Of a stretch of DNA of 64,000 bases, positions 1-9,554 are shown piece by piece (the stretch's first letter is position 1; each line of letters opens with the position of its first letter). The translations under genes were made by a program, and so were the position numbers. The stretch is from Mycobacterium sp. MYCO198283 (lineage in GTDB: Bacteria; Actinomycetota; Actinomycetes; Mycobacteriales; Mycobacteriaceae), in the NCBI RefSeq assembly GCF_021213805.1, contig NZ_JAJQJI010000007.1:232949-296948 (forward strand), read 5' to 3'. The notes beneath the pieces were generated by a model, which saw nothing but the letters and a program-made list of their open reading frames with translations, searched no databases and was not told the DNA's origin.

Positions 1-162
1 CGGCTGCGGCACCGGGTGCTGATGTCGTTCACCACGCAGTGCCCGCTGTGCGGCCGCGACTGCACCCGCCCGGAGACGCCGCGCTGCGAGCACGACGTCC
101 CGATCGTCGCCGACATCGCGCCCGACGAGGTGCTCGACGAGGTGCGGGAGCTGCTCGCCTAG
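1..162 (+). CDS. 3' end of an unidentified gene with a four-cysteine C-terminus
   Basis: Only the last 53 codons are inside the window; frame 1 is open from base 1 to a TAG at 160-162. The visible tail holds CPLCGRDC, then a fourth Cys eight residues later (RCEHD). That spacing looks like a small zinc-binding knuckle, and an acidic helix ending in RELLA follows it. I do not recognise the family. The gene converges on nusB and the two stop codons share the palindrome CTAG at 159-162, so no untranslated space separates them. The codon use and the strict match to the nusB stop argue for a real coding end. Confidence 0.6.
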   Translation, partial: RLRHRVLMSFTTQCPLCGRDCTRPETPRCEHDVPIVADIAPDEVLDEVRELLA

Positions 163-629
163 GGCTCGCCGCGCCGCACGGCCGCCGCGGCCGCGCGGAT
201 CTGCGGGGTCACCAGCATGACCTGCCCCAGCACGCCGTTGACGAACCCGGGCGACTCGTCGGTGGACAGCTGCTTGGCGAGCTCGACGGCCTCGTCGACC
301 GCCACCGGTTCGGGCACGTCGTCGGCGTGCAGCAGCTCCCACACCGCCACCCGCAGGATGGCCCGGTCCACCGCCGGCAGCCGGTTGAGCGTCCAGCCCT
401 GCAGGTGCGAGGCGATCAGGTCGTCGATGTGCGCCTGGTGCTCGGTGACGCCGCGCGCGACTGTCAGCGTGTAGGGGTTCAGCGGCGCCACATCGCCCTG
501 CCGCCCCGCGATCCGGTTGCGGCCCTCGGCCACCTCCGCGGGCGTCAGGCCGCGCTGGTCGGCCTCGAACAGCAGGTCGACCGCCCGCTTGCGCGCCTGA
601 TGGCGTCCCCGGTCCGGGCGATCAGCCAT
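159..629 (-). CDS. nusB: Transcription antitermination factor NusB
   Basis: NusB is an RNA-binding protein that joins NusE (ribosomal protein S10) in rRNA antitermination complexes. The 156-residue product has the usual NusB length. It starts with the basic helix that binds boxA RNA ([16 protein letters not shown]). The all-helical core follows, with conserved [18 protein letters not shown] and a closing [25 protein letters not shown]. The ATG at 627-629 overlaps the last eight bases of efp, so the two are probably translated together in an efp-nusB transcript. The efp-nusB order is the normal mycobacterial arrangement. Confidence 0.96.
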   Translation of the reverse strand: MADRPDRGRHQARKRAVDLLFEADQRGLTPAEVAEGRNRIAGRQGDVAPLNPYTLTVARGVTEHQAHIDDLIASHLQGWTLNRLPAVDRAILRVAVWELLHADDVPEPVAVDEAVELAKQLSTDESPGFVNGVLGQVMLVTPQIRAAAAAVRRGEP

Positions 630-1185
630 TCACCCGGCCGAGGTAACTGCCGTCGCGGGAGTCGACCTTGAGCTTGTCGCCGGTGTTGATGAACAGCGGC
701 ACCTGGATCTCGGCGCCGGTCTCGACGGTGGCGGGCTTGGTGCCGGCGTTCGAGCGGTCGCCCTGCAGACCCGGCTCGGTGTGCGTCACCACCATCTCCA
801 CAGTGGTCGGGAGCTCGAGGTAGAGCGGGGCGCCGTCGTGGAAGGCCACCTGCACCGGCATGCCCTCGAGCAGGAACTTCGCCGCGTCACCGACCAGCGA
901 CTCCGGCAGCGCGTGCTGCTCGTAGTCCTGGCTGTCCATGAACACGAAGTCGGAGCCGTCGCGGTAGAGGTAGGTGGTGTCGCGCCGGTCGACGGTGGCG
1001 GTCTCCACCTTCACGCCGGCGTTGAACGTCTTGTCGACGACCTTGCCGGTCAGCACGTTCTTGAGCTTGGTCCGCACGAACGCGGGACCCTTGCCGGGCT
1101 TGACGTGCTGGAACTCGATGATCTGCTGCAGGTTGCCGTCGATCACCAGCACGAGGCCGTTCTTGAAATCGGCAGTCGATGCCAC
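622..1185 (-). CDS. efp: Translation elongation factor P
   Basis: EF-P relieves ribosome stalling at proline stretches. The 187-residue protein shows the three-barrel layout: an N-terminal KOW-like domain, a middle domain ([21 protein letters not shown]), and a C-terminal domain with [25 protein letters not shown]. The tip of the loop that contacts the tRNA acceptor reads PGKGPAF near residues 30-36, with Lys as the tip residue, the form usual in actinobacteria. The GTG start at 1183-1185 has a GGAG about nine bases upstream. The gene lies between pepQ (18 bp upstream) and nusB (8 bp overlap). No gene for a known EF-P-modifying enzyme was seen in the window. Confidence 0.97.
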   Translation of the reverse strand: MASTADFKNGLVLVIDGNLQQIIEFQHVKPGKGPAFVRTKLKNVLTGKVVDKTFNAGVKVETATVDRRDTTYLYRDGSDFVFMDSQDYEQHALPESLVGDAAKFLLEGMPVQVAFHDGAPLYLELPTTVEMVVTHTEPGLQGDRSNAGTKPATVETGAEIQVPLFINTGDKLKVDSRDGSYLGRVNG

Positions 1186-1203
1186 GGTGGGGAACTCCTC
1201 GGG

Positions 1204-2289
1204 TCAGAGAATGGCCAGTTCCTTAGGGAACCGGGTAAGCAGGTGCGGATCTCCGCCACGCACGACCAGCGTGTCCTCGATGCGGACACCGCCGCGACCG
1301 GGCAGGTAGACCCCGGGCTCCACGGTGACCGTCGAGCCAGTACGCAGTGTACCGACGGCGGTGGCGCCGATTCCGGGCGCTTCGTGGATCTGCAGCCCGA
1401 CACCGTGACCCAGGCCGTGGGAGAAGCGTTCGGCGTGGCCGGCGTCGGCGATCACCCGCCGGGCCGCGCCGTCGACGTCGCGCAGCGCGGCGCCCGGTGC
1501 GAGCGCTTCGCGGCCCGCCCGCTGCGCCTGCGCCACCAGCTCGTAGATCTCCCGCTGCCAGTCGGCGGGCGGCCCGAGGACAAAGGTGCGGGTCATGTCG
1601 GAGTGGTACCCGGCGACCAGCGCCCCGAAGTCGATCTTCACGAAGTCGCCCGCCGCGAGCACCGCGCCCGTCGGCCGGTGATGCGGCACCGCCGAGTTCG
1701 CACCGGCCGCGACGATGGTCTCGAAGGACACCCCGTCGGCGCCGTGGTCGAACATCAGCGCCTCCAGGTCGCGGCCGACCTCTTTCTCGGTGCGGCCCGG
1801 CCGGATGCCGCCCCGCTCCACCAGCGTTCGCAGCGCCGCGTCCGCCGCGTCGCAGGCCGCCTGCAGCAGCGCGACCTCGGCGTCCTCCTTGACCTCCCGC
1901 AGCGCCTCGACGTGGCCGGACGCCCGCACCAGGGAGGCGCCGTCACCGCACGCGGCGGCCAGCCCGTCGTAGGCGTCGACGGTCACGACGTGGCTTTCGA
2001 AGCCCAACCGGCCCGCGCCGGCCCGGGCGGCCTCGGCCGCCAGGTGCGGGCCGCAGGCCCGCTCGATGTCGACCCGCAGATCGGGCGCCTGGGCGGCGGC
2101 CTGCGTGCGGTAGCGGCCGTCGGTGGCGAGCACGGGCTCGCGGTCGTCGGCGAAGACGAGCAACGCGGCGTTGGAGCCGGTGAACCCGGACAGGTAGCGC
2201 ACGTTCACCAAGTCGCTGACCAGCAGCGCATCCAGCTCGGCCTGCTGTAACCGGGTGCGCAGTTCGGCCCGACGAGAGGTTTCCGTCAC
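1204..2289 (-). CDS. pepQ: M24-family Xaa-Pro aminopeptidase/dipeptidase (PepQ type)
   Basis: A cytoplasmic metallopeptidase of the pita-bread fold that releases residues next to proline. The 361 residues comprise an N-terminal creatinase-like domain (VSDLVNVRYLSGFTGSNAALLV) and the C-terminal catalytic domain. The metal ligands are visible in order: Asp of KIDFGALV, Asp of GYHSDMTRTF, His of SHGLGHGVGLQIHEAPG, Glu of VTVEPGVYL and Glu of GVRIEDTLVV. The GTG start at 2287-2289 lacks a Shine-Dalgarno sequence but is preceded eight bases upstream by TAGCGT, a typical -10 for a leaderless message. It probably forms the head of a pepQ-efp-nusB operon. The peptidase class is clear, but dipeptidase versus aminopeptidase specificity is not. 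Confidence 0.93.
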   Translation of the reverse strand: MTETSRRAELRTRLQQAELDALLVSDLVNVRYLSGFTGSNAALLVFADDREPVLATDGRYRTQAAAQAPDLRVDIERACGPHLAAEAARAGAGRLGFESHVVTVDAYDGLAAACGDGASLVRASGHVEALREVKEDAEVALLQAACDAADAALRTLVERGGIRPGRTEKEVGRDLEALMFDHGADGVSFETIVAAGANSAVPHHRPTGAVLAAGDFVKIDFGALVAGYHSDMTRTFVLGPPADWQREIYELVAQAQRAGREALAPGAALRDVDGAARRVIADAGHAERFSHGLGHGVGLQIHEAPGIGATAVGTLRTGSTVTVEPGVYLPGRGGVRIEDTLVVRGGDPHLLTRFPKELAIL

Positions 2290-2322
2290 AGCCGCCGACG
2301 CTACTCGCTACGCTGTGGCCCC
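2290..2322. promoter_or_regulatory. Divergent leaderless promoter pair between pepQ and the membrane protein gene
   Basis: Only 33 bp separate the two start codons. On the minus strand TAGCGT (2303-2298) ends eight bases before the pepQ GTG. On the plus strand TACGCT (2309-2314) ends eight bases before the ATG at 2323. Both fit the mycobacterial -10 consensus TANNNT, placed so that transcription would begin at or next to the start codon. The -35 region of each promoter would lie inside the neighbouring gene. The assignment is from sequence only. Confidence 0.55.
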
Positions 2323-2846
2323 ATGAAGTCGTGGTTGATGCGCGGGCTGGTCTTCGCCGCGGCAATGGTGATCCTCCGGCTGGTGCAGTCGGCCCTCATC
2401 AACATGTTCGAGACGAAGGCCCTGATGATCAGCGTCTCGCTGGTGGTGATCTTCGGGGTCGTGGTCGCCGTGTGGGGTTACGTGGACGGCCGCGCCGACG
2501 CGCGCGCCAACCCCGACCCCGACCGGCGCGACGACCTGGCGATGACGTGGCTGCTCGCGGGCTTGGTCGCGGGCATCCTCAGCGGCCTGATCGCGTGGCT
2601 GATCTCGAAGTTCTACACCGAGCTGTACGCCGAGGGGCTGCTCAACGAGATCAGCACGTTCGCGGCGTTCACGGCGCTGCTGGTCTTCCTGCCCGCGATC
2701 CTCGGGGTCGCCGTCGGCCGCTGGCTCGTCGACCGGAGCCGGCCCGACGAGCCGTCGGTGCGGCGCGGCGGAAAGCCGCGCGACGACAGCGGCGACAACA
2801 CCGACACCGACGTGTTCGCCGCCGTGCGCGACGACGACTCGGCCAC

Positions 2847-5000
<2,154 letters not shown>

Positions 5001-5003
5001 GGC

Positions 5004-6212
5004 CTAGCCCGAGGCCCGCGCGGCCGGATGCTTTTCGCGCGCCGCCACCGCGTCGAGGTAGGCGCCGATGTTGGTGCGGGTCTCCCGCAGTGAGTCGCCG
5101 CCGAACTTCTGCAGCGCCGCACGCGCCAGCACCAGCGCGACCATCGCCTCCACCACCACGCCGGCGGCGGGCACCGCGCACACGTCGGATCGCTGGTGGA
5201 TCGCCACCGCTTCGTCGCCGGTGGCCATGTCGACCGTCGCGAGCGCCCGCGGGACCGTCGAGATCGGCTTCATCGCCGCGCGCACGCGCAGCGCCTGGCC
5301 GTTGGTCATGCCGCCTTCCAGCCCGCCGGCGCGGTTGGTGGAGCGGATCACGCCGTCGGGGCCGGGGTAGATCTCGTCGTGGGCGACGCTGCCGCGGCGG
5401 CGGGCCGTCGCGAAGCCGTCGCCGATCTCGACGCCCTTGATCGCCTGGATGCCCATGACCGCGGCGGCCAGCTGGCTGTCGAGCCGGGCGTCGCCGCTGG
5501 TGAAGGAGCCGAGTCCGATCGGCAGGTTCAGGGCCACCACCTCGATGACGCCGCCGAGCGTGTCGCCGTCCTTCTTGGCCGCCTCGATCTCGGCGATCAT
5601 GGACCGCTCGGCCTCGCCGGAGTACGCCCGCACGGGGCTGGCGTCGATGGCGGACAGGTGGGCGGCGGTGGGCGGCGGGCCGTCGTAGGGCTGCGAGGCG
5701 CCGATGGAGATGACGTGGGACAGCACCTCGACCCCGAGCGCCTGCCGCAGAAACTCGCGGGCGACCGTGCCCGCCGCGACCCGCGCCGCGGTCTCCCGGG
5801 CGCTCGCCCGCTCCAGCACCGGGCGGGCGTCGTCGAAGCCGTACTTGAGCATGCCGGCGTAATCGGCGTGGCCCGGCCGGGGGCGGGTGAGCGGGGCGTT
5901 GCGGGCGACGTCGTCGAGTTCCTCGGGCGCCACCGGGTCGGGCGCCATCACGGTTTCCCACTTGGGCCACTCGGTGTTGCCGATCTCGACGGCGATGGGA
6001 CCGCCCAGCGTCCGCCCGTGCCGCACGCCGGCGAGCACCGTGACCTGGTCCGCCTCGAACTTCATCCGGGCGCCGCGGCCGTAGCCGAGCCGGCGGCGCG
6101 CCAGCTGGGCGGCGATGTCGGCCGACGTGACCTCGACGCCGGCGACCATCCCCTCCAGGACGGTCACCAGGGCACGACCGTGGGATTCGCCTGCTGTGGT
6201 CCATCGCAACAC
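5004..6212 (-). CDS. aroC: Chorismate synthase
   Basis: Last step of the shikimate pathway, converting EPSP to chorismate with reduced FMN. The 402 residues include the family signatures [47 protein letters not shown] and [12 protein letters not shown] place the start at GTG 6210-6212 because GGGAAG lies nine bases upstream and the protein then begins [12 protein letters not shown], as in other mycobacteria. An ATG three codons further up (6219-6221) abuts the same GGGAAG and is less likely. It is the first gene of the aroC-aroK-aroB-aroQ operon. Some older mycobacterial annotations call it aroF. Confidence 0.95.
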   Translation of the reverse strand: MLRWTTAGESHGRALVTVLEGMVAGVEVTSADIAAQLARRRLGYGRGARMKFEADQVTVLAGVRHGRTLGGPIAVEIGNTEWPKWETVMAPDPVAPEELDDVARNAPLTRPRPGHADYAGMLKYGFDDARPVLERASARETAARVAAGTVAREFLRQALGVEVLSHVISIGASQPYDGPPPTAAHLSAIDASPVRAYSGEAERSMIAEIEAAKKDGDTLGGVIEVVALNLPIGLGSFTSGDARLDSQLAAAVMGIQAIKGVEIGDGFATARRRGSVAHDEIYPGPDGVIRSTNRAGGLEGGMTNGQALRVRAAMKPISTVPRALATVDMATGDEAVAIHQRSDVCAVPAAGVVVEAMVALVLARAALQKFGGDSLRETRTNIGAYLDAVAAREKHPAARASG

Positions 6213-6256
6213 GCGTCCCATCTTCCCACGGGTGCTCGGCGGCGAGTGAATCGTCC

Positions 6257-6279
6257 GTGCCGCGGCCCCCACGCGGCAC
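6257..6279. other. Perfect 8-bp-stem hairpin upstream of aroC
   Basis: GTGCCGCG (6257-6264) is exactly complementary to CGCGGCAC (6272-6279) across a seven-base loop. It lies 45 bp upstream of the aroC GTG, so it would fall in the 5' untranslated region or over the promoter. No T-rich tract follows on either strand. It could be a leader hairpin, a protein-binding palindrome or a terminator lacking a U-tract. Confidence 0.4.
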
Positions 6280-6395
6280 ATCTGTCACACCCGTCGCCGG
6301 CCGGGACGACGTTGCGGTTGCCCGCCTCTGAGCGACACATCGTCCGCTGGGCGGCGGCGCTTTCAGGGCGAGGCGTTCACTATTGCGCCAGGGTG

Positions 6396-6513
6396 TCGAG
6401 TCCCACACCAGGGCGGCGAGTCTCACACCAGGGCGGCGAGGATCGGCGTGTCGGCGCCCCGGTGTGAAAGTCACCGCCGGCGTGTGAAAGTCGAAGCCGG
6501 CCAGTGAAAGTCC
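6396..6513. repeat. Cluster of five degenerate GTGTGRRAGTC units in two orientations
   Basis: Two near-identical units, GAGTCCCACACCAGGGCGG and GAGTCTCACACCAGGGCGG, lie side by side at about 6398-6436. After a 23 bp spacer come three units in the opposite orientation: CGGTGTGAAAGTC at 6460, CGTGTGAAAGTC at 6481 and CCAGTGAAAGTC at 6501. Read on one strand, all carry the core GTGTGRRASTC or one change from it. The whole forms an imperfect inverted arrangement just beyond the 3' end of the prepilin peptidase gene. Its function is unknown. Confidence 0.6.
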
Positions 6514-6540
6514 CCAGTCGCAGCGACCGGCGAAAGAGCG

Positions 6541-6984
6541 TCAGACGATCACCAGCGCGACGGCCGCCGCGCTCGCCAGGCACATCGCCGGGCCGTGCGG
6601 CACGGTGGCGGCGGGCGAGCGACCGGCCGGACGCACCAGCACGGCGAGCCCCCACAGCGCGGTGCCCAGCGGCGCAGCCAGCGCGGCGAGCGTCCACACC
6701 GGCGTGCCGAAAGCGCCGGTCAGCGCGCCGAGCCCGATCGCGAGCTTGACGTCGCCGGCGCCCAGCGCGGCGGGCGACCCGAGGTGCACCACCAGATAGA
6801 GCCCGGCCAGTGCGGCGGCACCGGCCGCGGCCGGCCAGCCCCGGCCCGCCGCCACGGCCGCGCCGAGGACGACGACGGCGCCCGGCAGCGTCAGCCAGTT
6901 CGGCAACCGCCGCGCCCGGATGTCGAACGCCGACAACGCGGCCAGCCAGCCGGCGACCAGCACACCGGCGACGATCTCCCCCAC
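6541..6984 (-). CDS. A24-family prepilin peptidase, minimal form
   Basis: A membrane aspartyl protease related to type IV prepilin peptidases and to Rv2551c. The 147 residues are mostly hydrophobic, with about five to six membrane segments. Both catalytic Asp motifs are present: AFDIRARRLPNWLTLPG after the first helix, and GAGDVKLAIGLGALTG (the GxGD motif). The N-terminal methylase domain of the long bacterial enzymes is absent, as in other short actinobacterial forms. It starts ten bases after the aroE stop, so it is likely the last gene of the alaS-ruvX-mltG-aroE transcript. No pilin-like substrate gene is nearby. Confidence 0.85.
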   Translation of the reverse strand: MGEIVAGVLVAGWLAALSAFDIRARRLPNWLTLPGAVVVLGAAVAAGRGWPAAAGAAALAGLYLVVHLGSPAALGAGDVKLAIGLGALTGAFGTPVWTLAALAAPLGTALWGLAVLVRPAGRSPAATVPHGPAMCLASAAAVALVIV

Positions 6985-6993
6985 TGTCGAAGG

Positions 6994-7812
6994 CTAACGG
7001 TCCCCCAGGGCCGCTGACATCGCCGATTTGGGCGCCGGAAGGCCGGTGAACTGCTCGACCTGGGCGTACGCCTGGTTCAGTAGCATCTGCAGGCCGCTGA
7101 CGACGGTGCCGCCCGCGGCCGACACCGCCTCGGCCAGCGGCGTGGGCCACGGCTCGTAGATCGCATCGAGCAGCACCGGCGCGCCGGCGAACGCGCGAGC
7201 GTGCGCGGCCGCGGCGGCGGCCGGGATGGTGCTCACGACGACGGTCGCACCGGCCGCCGAGGCGCCGTCGAAGTCCGTCGCCCGCACCGCCACGCCCAGC
7301 CGGCCGCCGAGCCCGACGAGCGGTTGCGCCTTGGCCGGGGTGCGGGCCACGACGGTGATGTCGGTGTAGCCGAGCTGCGCCAGCCCGGCGATCGCGGCGG
7401 GCGCGGTTCCCCCGGCGCCCAGCACGACGGCACGCCCGCCCGCATCGCCGGCGACCACCGCGGCCAGCGCTCCGCTCACGCCGTCGACGTCGGTGTTGTC
7501 GGCGCGCCACCCGGTGGCCGTGCGTACCAGGGTGTTGGCGGAGCCGAGCAGGCGGGCGCGCTCGGTGCGCTCGTCGGCGAACCGCAGCGCCGCGAACTTC
7601 CCCGGCATCGTGACCGACACCCCCACCCACTCCGGGCCGAACCCGCCGACCAGCGCGGGCAACTCAGCGGCGTTGCACTCGATGCGGTCGTAGCTCCAGC
7701 CGGTCAACCCGAGCGCGCGGTAGGCGGCGAGATGGAGCTGCGGCGACCGGGAGTGCGCGACCGGCGACCCGAGGACCGCCGCACGCCGGCCTTCACCACC
7801 GGCGCCGTTCAC
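6994..7812 (-). CDS. aroE: Shikimate dehydrogenase
   Basis: NADP-dependent reduction of 3-dehydroshikimate to shikimate, placed apart from the other aro genes as in M. tuberculosis. The 272 residues contain the substrate site VLGSPVAHSRSPQLHLAAYRALGL, the ADNTDVDGV segment, the Rossmann motif VLGAGGTAPAAIAGL, and the C-terminal GLQMLLNQAYAQVEQFTG. The GTG at 7810-7812 shares GTGA with the mltG stop. An unusual acidic/Ala-rich stretch is absent and length is normal. Confidence is high for family and role. Confidence 0.94.
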   Translation of the reverse strand: MNGAGGEGRRAAVLGSPVAHSRSPQLHLAAYRALGLTGWSYDRIECNAAELPALVGGFGPEWVGVSVTMPGKFAALRFADERTERARLLGSANTLVRTATGWRADNTDVDGVSGALAAVVAGDAGGRAVVLGAGGTAPAAIAGLAQLGYTDITVVARTPAKAQPLVGLGGRLGVAVRATDFDGASAAGATVVVSTIPAAAAAAHARAFAGAPVLLDAIYEPWPTPLAEAVSAAGGTVVSGLQMLLNQAYAQVEQFTGLPAPKSAMSAALGDR

Positions 7813-9050
7813 CGGGCCGAATCGAGCACACCGTTGCGCCGCGCCAGCTCGATGTTGGCGAGGTGCTGCTGGTAGTCGACGGTGAACAGGGTGGTGCCCT
7901 GCATGTCGACGGTGACGAAGTACAGCCAGTCGCCCGGCGCGGGCGCCTCGGCGGCGGCGAGCGCGTCGGCTCCCGGCGAGCAGATCGGCGTCGCGGGCAA
8001 CCCGGGCGTCACGTAGGTGTTCCACGGCGTGCGGCGGGCCCGGTCGGCGTCGGTGGTGGCGACCTCGGTGCGGTCCAGCGCGAAGTTGACGGTCGAATCG
8101 AACTCCAGGGTCCGGTTCTCGCGCAGCCGGTTCAGGATCACCCGCGCCACCTTGCTGAAATCCTGCGGGGTGGCCTCGCGCTGCACCAGCGAGGCGATGG
8201 TCAGCAGGTGGTACGGGGTCTGCCCGATCTGCGCCGCCGCGTCGACCAGCCCCTGCTGCGAGTACTGCAGCGCGCTGCCGCGGATCAGGGTCGCGAGGAT
8301 CTGCGCCGGCGACGCCGACGGGTCGATGTCCCACGAGCCGGGCGCGATGAGGCCTTCGAGGCGGCGGTGGTCGGTGCGCATCGCCGTCACCGGCTGCACG
8401 GCCCAGTCCGGGACCCCGAGCGCGGCCGGCGATTCGCCGGTGGCGGCGTCGCGCAGCGCGTCGGCGGTGACGCACCGCTGCGCGCCGTCGAGGTCGACGC
8501 AGGTCGCCTTGGAGATCAGCGTCAGGATGCCCTCGGTGACGGCGCCGGTCTTGAGGTCCTGCACGTCGTCGAGCTGACGCCCCTCCGGGATCACCAGCGA
8601 ACCGACCCGGTTCTGCGGGTCGGTCAGGCGGTCGACGGCGTCGGCGGCGGGGATCTCGGTACGCATCTTGTAGTAGCCGGGCTGGATGGCGGTGATCGAC
8701 TCGTTGCCGTCGGCGGCCCGCACGAACGCCCGGGCGGTCGCGACCACCCGGCGGTCCTGCAGCATCTGCGCGATGGCGCTGGTCGAGTCGCCGGCATGCA
8801 CCTGCACGACGACGTCCTCGCCGCCGCCGCCGGCGAAGTCCTCGCCGCCGCCGCTGCCGAACACGCTGTGCCACAGCTTGGAGCCGAGGAAGACGGCGGT
8901 GACCAGCACGGCGATCAGCGCGAACAGCGTCAGGACTTTGGCGTTGCGCCGGCGGCGCGCGGTGCGCTGCGCTTTGACGCGGTCGACGCGGGACATGCCG
9001 CGCCGCGGGGGCCCGACGGAGACCGGTTCTGCCCGCCGACGATCAGTCAC
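7809..9050 (-). CDS. mltG: Endolytic transglycosylase MltG (YceG family)
   Basis: Cleaves nascent peptidoglycan strands outside the membrane and is thought to set glycan length. The 413-residue protein has a short basic cytoplasmic tail, one membrane segment ([17 protein letters not shown], about residues 40-57), a linker with [13 protein letters not shown], and the YceG domain. The conserved region [22 protein letters not shown] contains the expected catalytic Glu. The GTG at 9048-9050 overlaps the ruvX stop by eight bases; an internal ATG at 8996 would remove the first 18 residues. A homologue sits between ruvX and aroE in other mycobacteria. Confidence 0.92.
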   Translation of the reverse strand: MTDRRRAEPVSVGPPRRGMSRVDRVKAQRTARRRRNAKVLTLFALIAVLVTAVFLGSKLWHSVFGSGGGEDFAGGGGEDVVVQVHAGDSTSAIAQMLQDRRVVATARAFVRAADGNESITAIQPGYYKMRTEIPAADAVDRLTDPQNRVGSLVIPEGRQLDDVQDLKTGAVTEGILTLISKATCVDLDGAQRCVTADALRDAATGESPAALGVPDWAVQPVTAMRTDHRRLEGLIAPGSWDIDPSASPAQILATLIRGSALQYSQQGLVDAAAQIGQTPYHLLTIASLVQREATPQDFSKVARVILNRLRENRTLEFDSTVNFALDRTEVATTDADRARRTPWNTYVTPGLPATPICSPGADALAAAEAPAPGDWLYFVTVDMQGTTLFTVDYQQHLANIELARRNGVLDSAR

Positions 9051-9549
9051 CCTGGTCCTTTCGCCGCCCCGCGAGTACGTCCCGTCGCGCGTCCAGCCAC
9101 CCCTGCAGGATCGCGACCGCCGCCGCCTGGTCGACCACGCCGCGCTGGTTCTTCGCGCGGACCCCCGCATCGCGCAGCGCCCGCTGTGCCGTCACCGTGG
9201 TCAGCCGCTCGTCGGCCATGCGCACCGGCACCGGGGCGATCCGCGCGGCCAGCGCGTCGGCCACCTCGATCGCGTCGGCGGCGGCGGGGCCCTGCCGGTC
9301 GGCCAGCGTGCGCGGCAACCCGACGACCACCTCCACGGCGCCGGCCTGCGTCACCAGGTTGCGGAGCCGGCGCAGGTGGGAGCCGTCGCGTTGCCGGCGC
9401 ACCGTCTCGACCGGCGTGGCGAGGATGCCGTCGGGATCGCACGACGCGACGCCGATGCGGACGCTGCCGACGTCGATGCCGATGCGCGGCCCCCGTCCGG
9501 GATCGTCGCTGCCGGGCCGGTCCGGCAGCCGCTCTGCGGCCACGCTCAC
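9043..9549 (-). CDS. ruvX: RuvX/YqgF-family RNase H-like protein
   Basis: A small RNase H-fold protein of 168 residues, linked in the family to pre-16S rRNA 5' end processing and formerly called a putative Holliday junction resolvase. It shows [17 protein letters not shown] with the first acidic residue, [30 protein letters not shown] with the acidic pair, and [15 protein letters not shown] start at GTG 9547-9549, six bases from the alaS stop; a second GTG two codons later is possible. It shares eight bases with mltG. Confidence 0.9.
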   Translation of the reverse strand: MSVAAERLPDRPGSDDPGRGPRIGIDVGSVRIGVASCDPDGILATPVETVRRQRDGSHLRRLRNLVTQAGAVEVVVGLPRTLADRQGPAAADAIEVADALAARIAPVPVRMADERLTTVTAQRALRDAGVRAKNQRGVVDQAAAVAILQGWLDARRDVLAGRRKDQGD

Positions 9550-9554
9550 GCCGG

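Larger units (their letters stand above)
6213..6540. other. 328 bp intergenic region between aroC and the prepilin peptidase gene
   Basis: No convincing gene. The aroC-proximal half carries the 6257-6279 hairpin and presumably the promoter of the aroC operon. The distal half (from 6396) is filled with short GTGTGRRAGTC-type repeats, listed separately. Short open frames here lack a ribosome-binding site and family features. Confidence 0.6.

Noticed and set aside
6396..6513. Possible CRISPR-like array
   Set aside because: Units are short, imperfect, mixed in orientation and lack regular spacers; no cas gene is present.
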